From: Pyrenula massariospora
Lineage: Eukaryota > Ascomycota > Eurotiomycetes > Pyrenulales > Pyrenulaceae
Length of the DNA stretch: 64,000 bases
Direction of reading: 5' to 3'
Assembly (NCBI GenBank): GCA_021030905.1
Contig: JAGFMI010000005.1
Location: 1,488,001-1,552,000, forward strand
Positions 44,500 to 54,250 of this stretch are shown in pieces. Made by a program: the position numbers and the translations under genes. Numbering within the stretch: the stretch's first letter is position 1; each line of letters opens with the position of its first letter. The notes below the pieces were generated by a model. The model did not search any database, was not told the origin of the DNA, and was given only the letters and a program-made list of their open reading frames with translations.

Positions 44500-46481
44500 T
44501 TTGGGGACCAGACTCTGTTTACTTGGCGGACTTCTTACTTCTGAGCATATGGGAAAAGAATTGTGGAAAGCAACCAGTCTCTACTCTATAATAGATTTAT
44601 TTGTTCTTACTCATGGTCTGAAAGATGAAACAGAAATGAAGCGAGACCAATATCTAGCCGCTAGCCTTAGGGAACAATTGAACCACTTTCCAAGATTGGA
44701 GCCATCTCTCCGCAGTACATGTTGAGTATGATCGACAAAAGGTTGCTCCACAACCCGAAATCGCCACCGCCATATTCTTGAGCACTAACAATTCGTCCGA
44801 ACTTCTGAAATGTCAGGATTTACAGCAAGCGTTTGGACCTTAAGCGCATGAAATCCAATACAAATAAAGTAAGTGGTAATTTTGACCGAATACACGTGCT
44901 AGGCAAATAGGTTACGTTTACCGCTGACGGGCTGGGCAGCACATCAATACTTCATAAAGCATCGGACTTAAACGAGAGAGACTTGTAAAATATCTCTAAC
45001 CCTAGACAGAACGGAGGCTTGAAATGAGGGACATTGCGGGGTTGGTTCGGCGGAGGCTGCGGGCGGCCTGAATCCTTCCGAACGTCTAGAAAATGGGTAT
45101 GACTTGTACTTATCGTCAAGTAGAGAATAGAAAGGCACGGGCCTACTCTGTGCTCGTGGAGGTGACCCGCTGATGAAGCTATAGGAGTTATGCAGTATGG
45201 GGATGGACGTGGGATGACCCGGTGCGGAGCCCTGCCGGCCCCACGCTGTCCGTTTTCCAGACTAGTAGCCGTAGGATCAGCCTTCCGCGTTAGCCCGGGC
45301 TGGCCCGGATATCCATATGATAACCTAGGCCGGTCGAATGAAAAATGCTAAGAATTTAAAACCATCTGTTGGAACGCCAAGGGTACCATACAAATAGCTT
45401 AGTAATTACGGTACCATAAACTGCTTTGGGGTTGAGAAGGTTGAGCCGCCACCTTAGCACGTGCCTTGTCTCCCCTCTTCTATCACGTCTGAAGGATTTC
45501 CTTTTATACGTAAACTCATCGGTCTCGACAGGCATCTATGGGCCAATTCAGGTCAAACGTTAGAATATATGGACCTCAAAGGTGCAGAACACTGCAAATG
45601 GCGGTCAAAGCTGTGAGCTACAGTACGCCGAATGATATTGTCTTCATTCCATATCATCACATCGCAACCCACTGTCAACAAGAACGTGCTAACCAGTGAG
45701 TCGCTTCTTGCCGAGCTTATCTTGTCTCCTCGGCGTTATAGGGCACTCTAAAGCTAAACTAGTAGCTGCATTTCCCAAAGCAACAAGGTATAGATCACCA
45801 TTTGTGAACATTACCGATCGTCCGCAGGGTGTATTTCACGCTATATGCCCTTAAATGTAACGAACTCTCAGACCCACTTATATGAGCATATTTGGTACGA
45901 ATCACTCAACCACTGAGATCCATACACGCAACGATAAGAAGAACAACTCCATCGGACACACCGTCGTGACATTATTCGGCCAATGGTGGTCCCTGGACAT
46001 CTTGACCGTTGTCAGCACTAGACTTCTGTGCTGGCTACTCTTGACCTAAGCCATCGATAATCGCTTATGACGCAACGTTGCTTCTTTGCAGTTGTGACAA
46101 AGCATGCTATCACACTCTTTCTGCAAGCCACTAGACGTGAAGCCACGGCAAGCCTCTTGGACGATTCACTCGTTGCGCGGACATGACGTTATAATATGTA
46201 CAACCTGCAGCTTATATGCCGATAAAACGACCCGGTCTTATCTTTCCTTGGCTTGATAGATCGTCATGTCCTACGCTATATCTTATACTTCACCTCCTAT
46301 ATCCTTATTTCGAAGAAATTCAACCTTTTTGTGAACTTCAGGACAGTCTGTTTTGAAATCTCTGAGCAGGTAGATTGTGGTACTGAACGCTATCAGACTA
46401 GCCAGCAGGCAATGTATGTACAGAACTATTGAACTCAATCGCTCAATGTAATTTGAACTAACTAGATATACAGATCTATTA
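44500..46481. other. Intergenic, no gene seen
   Basis: Almost 2 kb between divergent genes (dioxygenase minus, HxxHC protein plus). The only long frame, 44405-44725, is antisense to the dioxygenase first exon. A GC-rich patch near 45225-45310 is not explained. Confidence 0.45.
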
Positions 46482-48006
46482 ATGGAGAAGGTCGTATCCG
46501 TCCTTAGAGTAGCGCTGAATAAACATCCACGTGTATCAGAAAGGATGGACTATGAGACAGAAAAGCTACTTGGCCGGCCGAGTATCGAGTCTTCAGTTGA
46601 GCAGATCGATCTCGAACGATTGACACCTCGGCCGAAGCGCTTCTCTCGAGCCCTGACTTGGATCTGGAGGGTACTAATCCCGGGGCTTATTTTCTGGGTT
46701 TTCGTTAACGTCTCGCTCAAAATATGGCCCTTTTCCCCGTTTCATACCGGCTCAGACGTGAAAATGAGCGGAAAGGTTTCTTGCTCTTGTGGGAACTCCA
46801 TTGCCGAAGCCAAATCTCTTGGATGTAGATTTGATGCTCTAGCCTCAGCTTGGCTTCCTCCTGCGTGTATCGATACTGAATTGAGCGCAGAATTTGATCG
46901 GGCTGGCCCGGAGCCTGACGGTTCGTGGGTGTATTACACCGATTATGACAGGAGTGGGACTTATACACCGGACGAAGTCGCTGCTCTGGCTAACACCGGA
47001 AGATACTATTATAACACTCTGGCCTGGCATTTGGCTCACTGCACTTTCAATTGGCGAAAGGTAGGTTTGTTCTTTCTACCATTCTTTTGTTCACTCTCCT
47101 TGCGTAAATTTAAAGCTAATAATCATCCTGTAGGCCGTACGATCTCGTTATACAGGAGTCACTCTTGAGGCACGTTCTGATACCGAGGCAAGCACCCCCT
47201 TACTTATATTTTTTACAAGATCCAGCTTTTTTAATGTTTATGTCTAGACTCACGTTTTCCATTGCGAGACGATGTTCAAAGACAGGTAAGGATATATTCG
47301 ACGTTCAAGTCGTCGAGGATTCGAAATTTAAAGAGAATTGACCAAGTTGTTTAAGGACTTCACTCGAATATGTCGGCACAGTCTCTATGGTAAGAATGCC
47401 GTTCCCAACCTGCACGTAAGCAGACGATGGCTGCGAGGGGTTGGCTAACTGGACCAGATCACCACTAATGCGGATTGGGAAGAGATGCATGAGGAAATGC
47501 ATCCCACAACTAAAATGCGCCCATCAGAAATGCATCCAGAAATGCATCCAGAAATGCATCCAGAAATGCATCCAGAAATGCATCCAGAAATGCATCCAGA
47601 AATGCACCCATCAGACATGCATCCTGATATGCACCCATCGAATATGCATCCTGATATGCACCCATCAGACATGCACCCATCGAACATGCATCCAGATATG
47701 CATCCTTCGGACATGCATCCTGATATACACCCGTCGAGCGAAATGCACCCTTCGAGCGAAATGCACCCTTCGAGCGAAATGCACCCTTCGAGCGAGATCT
47801 ACCCGTCAAGCGAAATGCATCCGTCAATCGAAATGCATCCGTCAAGCGAAATGCATCCATCAAGTCAAATGCATCCCTCAAGTCAGATGCATCCCTCAAG
47901 CGAAATGCACCCCTCGAACGCAATGCATCCCTCGAGCCAGAACATGCACCCCTCGAGCCAGAACATGCACCCCTCAAGCCAGAACATGCACCCAGATCTA
48001 AGCTAA
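46482..48006 (+). CDS. Membrane protein with two HxxHC motifs and a Met-His-Pro repeat tail
   Basis: Exons 46482-47060, 47134-47187, 47248-47285, 47356-47389 and 47458-48006 join in frame to about 417 residues. A cytosolic amino part is followed by one helix (about 58-80, WIWRVLIPGLIFWVFV), so type II topology is likely. The outer part has CSCGNSIAEAKSLGCRFD, LPPACIDTELSAEFD, then HLAHC (183-187) and HVFHC (213-217). Paired HxxHC after one amino helix is the layout of UstYa/DUF3328 oxidases, but the 'CG-IAEAK-GC-FD' family it matches has no known function to me. Residues 245-417 are tandem MHPE, MHPD, MHPSD, MHPSSE and MHPSSQN units, with about 29 MHP. Such Met/His density suggests copper or other metal binding (inference). 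Intron 2 is GC-AG (GCAAGC). Exon 4 is 34 bp and less certain. Confidence 0.72.
47485..48000 (+). repeat. Coding tandem repeat, 12/15/18/21-bp ATGCATCC units
   Basis: Six perfect ATGCATCCAGAA copies lie near 47530-47603 (MHPE). Then come alternating 12- and 15-bp units (MHPD, MHPSD, MHPSN), then 18-bp units (MHPSSE/MHPSSQ) and finally three 21-bp units (MHPSSQN). All unit lengths are multiples of three, so expansion keeps the frame. All six frames are open through it, which is a side effect of the repeat. Confidence 0.93.
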
Positions 48007-49685
48007 ACGCAGCCAAGCCTTATCTAAAGAACACATGGCTTCGCAAGTTCACCTAAGACGTATCAGGAAACAAGATGGAACGATGGCGAGAATTGAACGG
48101 ACGCTCACAGACACAGATAACCATCCGTCCACCCACATCTCATATGGTTTTCATTCCGTGAGCTTACGATCGGTCACTTTTTTTTTTCTGTTTGAAACAG
48201 CACGTCTTATTCAGTCTCTCCAGCTTGATGATCAAGTCAGCCTGAATAGTTCCCCAACATTCTTTTCGCAGCTCAGAAAATACTATTGAGACGAGGTCTC
48301 CAGCTTATTGACAGAAACGAAAAACCCATGATCTACCTGAAAGAGCGCTGGCATTTTCTATCTAGTTACCGGACTATCTTTGAAATAGAAATCGACTCAT
48401 CCCTTTGAACACTACGCTCTGATCAAGTGCTGAACCGTATGATCCGCAATGTAGCCGAAGTTCGACGCGACTTGAGCTAAGTAGTGATGTAGAAGCTTCA
48501 TCCTAGCACCATCCCACAAGACTTATCACTATTCCCACCCCTCCCAATCCTAAGGTAGATCTGGAGCCAGAGTTGGCGGCACGATAGGGAGATAACATAT
48601 AATCTCCACTCTCCTATGATAAGCCTAACCAACACAAACATACGTTTCATTGTCGGAGCGAGCGAGGTCGATCTTAATAGTTGAAAGCTCTTAGGATATC
48701 TCCAATCGCTTGGAAGCTTCGGCAGAGGTCGTACATGTCTCTATCCTGTGTTATCTCATGAGAATTGAGACCATCTGTGTGACTTTTCTTGCGTCTGAAT
48801 GTACTCACTGCCAAGATAGACAAAAGTCTGGGAAGAAGATGAAGTGGTTAAAGATTTAAAATTCTGATCAATTGAGCATGTTTGTGCCTCAATCGTAAGG
48901 GTACAGGGTATCATAAGCTATATCTGGTAAAGTAGCCTATAAGGGAATTGTATTATCGACATGTCGTTATAAAGAATAGACTGAATAGTTAGTTCTATCT
49001 ATTTAAACCTTCTTAATGCCCTCACATATATATATGTCTTGGCATCAAGTTCAACTATCCGGATATTACTTACAGATAAATTCTGAATAAATCTTAGATT
49101 CTAAAATTCTATATATGATTATTCCGTTTGCTGAGGATTACATTCACATATTTAATATATTGAGAAAAGAATTATATTACGAGAAATGCATGTTGTGGAA
49201 GGTGCATGTTAGGATACATGTCATGAAAAGTGCATGTTATGGAAAGTGCATGTTGTGAAGAATACATAGCGTGGAGGGTGCATGTTAGGATATATGTTGT
49301 GGAAAGTACATATCATGAAGGCGTCAAAATTTAGTCTATATAATAATAACTGAGTATGTGTCGGACTACAAGATTTCCGATTCCGAAGATCGCGACGGAT
49401 AGGAATCGTTTCAGTAAAGATTGGGAAGATATTGATTTATCTTGAACAGCTAGTAAGAGGACAGGATGATCTCATATTTTGATGCCTTTGCCCCATACCC
49501 AAGACACTAGGGCAACACACTCATCAAGCTAGACGGAGATAGAGACACGGGTGCGACTGATCAGCCTCCTGTTGTCCACCATAATCTAGATCGATCCGTG
49601 ACTTGGGCGCTGGCACGCCTAATGGCTCGGGCCGTTCAAAAGCTATGCCGTCTGCAGATCAAGCACTCTTCACGTTCAGGCAGAT
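48007..49685. other. AT-rich intergenic region with a minisatellite
   Basis: No gene. AT content rises between about 48840 and 49180 (for example repeated TATATA near 49026). The repeat at 49183-49320 is entered separately. The rest shows no pattern I can name. Confidence 0.45.
49183..49320 (-). repeat. Minisatellite of ~16-bp ATGCAC units (antisense)
   Basis: About eight units of GTGCATGTTGTGGAAA type. On the minus strand they read ATGCACTTTCCATAAC, ATGCACTTTTCATGAC, ATGCACCTTCCACAAC and ATGCACCCTCCACGCT. The last matches units in the 32.26 kb array (ATGCACCCTCCACG), so the two arrays belong to one family. Some units have decayed to ACATGTA or ATATGTA. Confidence 0.75.
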
Positions 49686-50834
49686 TCATCCCGGAAACAT
49701 CAACTCTTTCATAGCTTGAAGTATTAAATCCGCATCAGTGTTCTCTACAGATCCTTTTTGCCCGTTGAGGATAGCAATTGACCCATGCACAAATAAGCAG
49801 TGTTTGTTCTTTCGAGGTTCACTCTCCCAAGCCGCCGACCAATCTTTCCAGGTGCTCAGACACCACTCCTTCGGTGTCAAATGTAGCAAAGCCCCTGACC
49901 CGGATTCTGGAGGTTTAGGAACTTTGACCGTCTTATCATCTTGTTCGCTTACGGAGACCGTGATATGGAGAACAGGGCCAACAATGCTAGACATTTTATT
50001 AGTAAGGTAATAAACCACATCGACTTTGGAAACATGCCTTTTCCAATGCCAACATTTGCTTTTCAGGCTCAGCTCATGTCGCTGTGCTTTTGGCAAGCTT
50101 TTCCACAGTTCCTTGTCACCTGAATTCCAGCCCACAAATGCGAAATAGATCATTGGGAACTTAATTGGAGCTTTAACTGTGGCAAAATCATGACATACGC
50201 GCCCTATATTCGTTAAGAAGCTTGAATCATTAGAGAACAGACGTCACTTACCTGGAGCTCCGTTCATGCAGGTGAAATCATTGAGCCACAACGCAAACCT
50301 TGCATCTAAACCGATCAAATATCCAGGCTTTTGGGTTACGTGACCAGCCACCACGGACAAGGGACCGGCTGTGAAGTGGGTTCGAAGAATATCTTGGAGG
50401 AGGGCTGGGGACATTGAGGTCACGTGTTCTTCCAGTATTTCATGTTCCACCATGTGCCTCGTTAGATGCTGTAGCTGCAAATATGTCCTCGGACATAGAT
50501 GGCACTTATATTCGGCCGCAGTCTCATCCTCGGCACAAGATTGCTGATGACTTGCAAATTGAGCTTGGTCCAGAAATTCCTGTCCACAGTGAAGACACCC
50601 GTAAATATCCGCGACCTCAGTCTCAGTCTCAGTCTCTCCACAGCCCCCACATTTATGCATTTTCGCATGAGAATGGTCCTCATCGGAATTCGTGAGGTCG
50701 ATTACTTCTCGCGAGGGCTGCCGAGCATCAGCATCGTCCAACTTAATCAAGTAAGGATTCGGAAGATGCAGTGCACTCACCTGTTGGCGATCGTACCTTG
50801 CACCAGAGCCACCTGAATTCGCGATCGTCTCCAT
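49686..50834 (-). CDS. Zinc-finger protein (C2HC plus C2H2) with a SUMO-interaction-like motif
   Basis: Exons 50252-50834 and 49686-50203 give about 366 residues. Two adjacent fingers are visible: C80-x2-C83-x12-H96-x3-C100 (C2HC) and C111-x2-C114-x12-H127-x3-H131 (C2H2). Before them, VIDLTNSDED (from residue 44) fits a hydrophobic SUMO-interaction core followed by acids, and KCGGCG adds another Cys pair. The second half has GYLIGLDARFALWLNDF and FPMIYFAFVGWNSGD and may be a folded domain, but I do not recognise it. Two fingers alone do not prove DNA binding. The intron (GTAAGT...AATATAG) keeps frame. Expected to be nuclear. Confidence 0.7.
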
Positions 50835-52046
50835 TGTTTGAAAGGTTCTCTTCTTGTTCGGCGTGGCCGGAGAATTCCCGACGACTGCAGATTTCTATTG
50901 GTAGTGATACCTTCAAGGGCCCTTACGAGAGCTCGATAAACAGCCCTGACGTCTCTTTGTCTTAAATCGCGATATCGCAACGAGGATTTTTCGGGACCAG
51001 GCTAAAAGTGTGCAGGTGGAACGTGGGGCCTGCGGTTGATATATGTACAAAGTTTCTAGTCCAAGACTGTGACATGGGCGGTTCAAAGAGACCGCAGCGG
51101 TGGTGATGCGGCTGCGGGCCACGCAGAAGATCATGGTGACCTCGTGGAGGTGATTTCCAGACGCATCGGCCGAGCTTCAATTTTGGTGATAGGTGAAACG
51201 ACCGTGAACTTGTTCGGCGTGTGGGTGAATATAATTTTGATCTGCGCACAGAACACGCATCAGCCGTCACAGCCACTATTGGCGCCGTTGCCTTTTGGCG
51301 GGTCAAATTAGAGTGGACACGGGTCGCATAGAAAACCCGATGCCACGAGAGTGGCTACCATCATCGATTTGAGAACACAAAATCTTTCCACGTTCACTTT
51401 GCAAAAAGCCATCCGCTGACAAGTACAACGGCTTTCCCGACCGTTGAGCAGACAAGTAGGAGGATGATGCAGGCATTACAATGGCAAGACAGGACGAGAG
51501 AGAAAGAACAAAGTTTGAGGATGAGAGTGAAAGGGCCAAACAAAGGACGTGATGGGTACCTGTACCATGCCGCTTTCGTTCTTGGCCAACGCAGCGTCCA
51601 CGATGTGTTGCATTGTCAAAGGTCAGAAAGGGCTGAAATCTGAGTGTGGAAATTAAGGAGAACATCAAGCATTACGCTACTCTTCTCGGTCTGCCTGGCT
51701 TTTTCGCCGTTGTCCTAACGGCACGGCTGGTAGTCAGATTTCGGTTGTATTCAAGTGTGCTCATCAGCTAGCGTAGTGCCCTGAGGCTCTCATGACCAGG
51801 CGAGTATTCTGCCACAGTGTAATATTTGTCGATCGCGTACAACAAAACTGGCACGGATAAACGACCAGCTCTTCCGCAAAGCAAATAAACCGCGCCGGTG
51901 ACCTTCATCAAGGTTCATTCCAGAGCAGGAAACGGCCGCTGTGACCTTTGACGGACAGCCTTCGGTTCATTCTGTTGAGTGATTGGGGCTGTTCGACTGA
52001 AATCTCGACATTCGTGATGGTAACGTAGAGTTCCTACCATGCTGAA
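50835..52046. other. Intergenic, no supported gene
   Basis: Frames at 50913-51306 and 51303-51668 are open but have no recognisable motif or signal sequence and overlap opposite-strand frames. The zinc-finger promoter and the zincin 3' UTR lie at the edges. Confidence 0.4.
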
Positions 52047-53087
52047 CTACTCAACCGGTGTTACCCGATATAACTCCGGCGCCCAAAATGGACTATCAAT
52101 ATGCAGGAACCAGCCGCGCTCCTCTCTCAGCGTCGCCAAAATCGCGTAATAGAGGAAATTGTTCACATTGCGCGTCGACTGAGAGGGCGAAAGCAGTATT
52201 ACTTCTTCCCACGTATACGCCTTCGGAACCCAAAACTGGGGTAGGTTGAGAAAGGGACTTTCCAGATCCTCCAGCTTCCATGGGGGCAGGTGGCAGAATT
52301 CGTGGAATATGGTGGCGGAGAGCATGTTGGTTGCGAGCGTTGTCAATTTGTTAGGGATGGCGTTGAAGTCTACACGCTCGGGAAAGTCGTCGATATTGGT
52401 CCAGGAGGGGCGTCGGTCGAACGCTTTGGAGCACAGGGTGACGGTCGCCCAGATCATGGCCCGGGGGTAGCCGGGATACGAAACCCGGCGGGGCGTCGGA
52501 TCATATGTCTGAGCATTGGGGCAGCGGTCTCGGTCTGGGTCTGCGCAGCCGGTGGTCGGGCCCATCATGACATGGTTGGTCGGGTCCCAATATTCTCTGA
52601 ATGGCGATTTAAATCCCTGGTAGTACTCCGGTCGCAATACATGAGGGGCATAATCCGCGATCCAGTCAGAACGTGGTGGGTCAGTCCGAAGCTGCCAGCG
52701 ACCGGTGCCATCAAGCCTGTCTTCGTCACAGTAAAAAGGAAAGTTTCCATTCGGCTGGTCTAACTCGGCTTGGCTTTGCGGCTTCATCCACTTCATCTCC
52801 GCAAAAGATATAAGCATATCCTCGAAACGGTCAGCAGTTGCTTCACCCTCGTTGCTAAACCGGGGAACCTCGAATATCTTGTGAAAAACAGACTTGCTGT
52901 AAGTATCTGAAGCGCGGATCATCAGCAATGCATATTCTGCCATTTCTTGGGCTCCCGTGAAAGCTCTCTGAAATTCCATTGCTGGTCTTAATAAACATGT
53001 ATGATGGACCCAAAAGGTAAACGGATCTGAAGTCGTAGCAGATGACGTCAAAGCAAGCACTAATACTAGGCACGTCGATACCGTCAT
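52047..53087 (-). CDS. Secreted putative zinc metalloprotease (HEFCH)
   Basis: A 346-residue single-exon protein with signal peptide MTVSTCLVLVLALTSSATTS. Residues 262-266 are H-E-F-C-H (52290-52304) inside the hydrophobic segment MLSATIFHEFCHLP, a standard zincin HExxH helix. The third zinc ligand is not obvious, so the clan is uncertain; a relation to deuterolysin or lysine-specific (M35) enzymes is possible but not shown. Conserved blocks shared with the paralog at 33842-34933 include DPFTFWVHHTCLLRP, FYCDEDRLDGTGRWQLR-DPP and WDPTNHVMMGPTTGC. Cys residues suggest disulfides in the secreted form. It is likely an active enzyme while its paralog has lost both zinc histidines. Confidence 0.78.
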   Translation of the reverse strand: MTVSTCLVLVLALTSSATTSDPFTFWVHHTCLLRPAMEFQRAFTGAQEMAEYALLMIRASDTYSKSVFHKIFEVPRFSNEGEATADRFEDMLISFAEMKWMKPQSQAELDQPNGNFPFYCDEDRLDGTGRWQLRTDPPRSDWIADYAPHVLRPEYYQGFKSPFREYWDPTNHVMMGPTTGCADPDRDRCPNAQTYDPTPRRVSYPGYPRAMIWATVTLCSKAFDRRPSWTNIDDFPERVDFNAIPNKLTTLATNMLSATIFHEFCHLPPWKLEDLESPFLNLPQFWVPKAYTWEEVILLSPSQSTRNVNNFLYYAILATLREERGWFLHIDSPFWAPELYRVTPVE

Positions 53088-54250
53088 GCTCTTTGGCCTG
53101 GAGACATGCCATAGGGTTAGATCAGACGGAAAGAGCTGTTATAAAGTACTTTGAAAGTAAAAAAGGATAGAGAATTGCACGGTACCGACAATGGGACAGG
53201 CACCTGCCGTAAGAGCCGCGCAGTCGTTGTACAATACATTAAGATGAGAAAAGCTGCGGCAGAGCAACTGGTTGAGGCTAAGGGTTACACCAACAGCAAT
53301 GTTGCCGCTGACACTGTGAGTATTCTCAGTGGAGTAGGTATAACGAGCAGCCCCGACTTCAGTGATGTTCTCTGAGGACAGCACTGATGGAAGTCTCTCC
53401 GCAACAGGTCTGCGGGGAATGGTGTTTCAACGTTCGAGGGGCCACAGCCATGAGGCTTGGGCGGGAATTAAAGCCTCTCCTGCGGGTGGTTGTTGTTTTC
53501 GGCTATGTAAAGTACGAACAACCTATTCTCTAAAGAGTATTACTCGTTCTACTGGCGCGACGGTGTCCGCGTCACCTTTCTTGACCATCCCGATAGAGGA
53601 TCATAATTATTTCGAAGCGCGCCCTTTTTTCGGCAATTCATAAAGCATCAACAATTCAAGCTTAAATCTATCTTATTTTGACCCAGCCCGTACAATTCTA
53701 GCCTAAATGCATGACACTTACGAGATCCTGACCTGCCGTCGATGGTAAATCACCACCTCTGAACGCAGCCGCTGTCAGAAAAGTTTGGGCTACCTAAAGG
53801 CTTGATGCTCGCCAATCAGCTAATGAAATTCCATCAATGACCAGTCTATATGGCCTAAGCTTCACAAAAATCGAAGCGAATGACGGGAGCGCGGGGGATT
53901 TTCCTTTGACATAGCGACGAAGTTTCTTTCCCCCTTTCACGTGGCTAGAATCGGGTTGTCAAGGAACAAAATTTCATGTCGCTCCGCGTAGCACGTTATA
54001 TTTGGTGCTGATAGATTGCAGGTAAAGTGCTTGCAATTTTATGGCACTTTGCGCTCACGCTGTAAAATTTCGAGAGCCAGCCAGTCTGGTGTGCAGCCGA
54101 GCGATTCCTTAAATTTTAACCCGCTGGGAGAAGCAAAGCGTAGCTGGCAGCATCAGTCTCGCGGTGGTCAGGGTTGAGCTGTGGATAGAAGTTCGTTGAT
54201 AGAGCATCATTGACGATTGCTAAAATCCCCTGCAAATTAAAACACCCTAG
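53088..54250. other. Intergenic, no gene seen
   Basis: Holds the zincin promoter and the DUF3176 3' UTR. Frames at 53151-53375 and 53362-53643 are short and unrecognised. Confidence 0.4.

Noticed and set aside
47485-48000. MHP repeats as a ribosomally made peptide precursor beside a UstYa-like enzyme
   Set aside because: No Lys-Arg or similar Kex2 processing sites separate the units, and the repeat is in the same protein as the HxxHC motifs with no separate secreted precursor.
47441-48016. Cys/Ile/Gln-rich and Gly/Cys-rich repeat proteins in the other frames of the MHP repeat
   Set aside because: A 12-bp repeat without stops is open in all frames. Only the MHP frame joins by good splice sites to the HxxHC exons.
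51303-51668. 121-codon minus-strand frame
   Set aside because: No recognisable motif, no good start context and no neighbouring exons.
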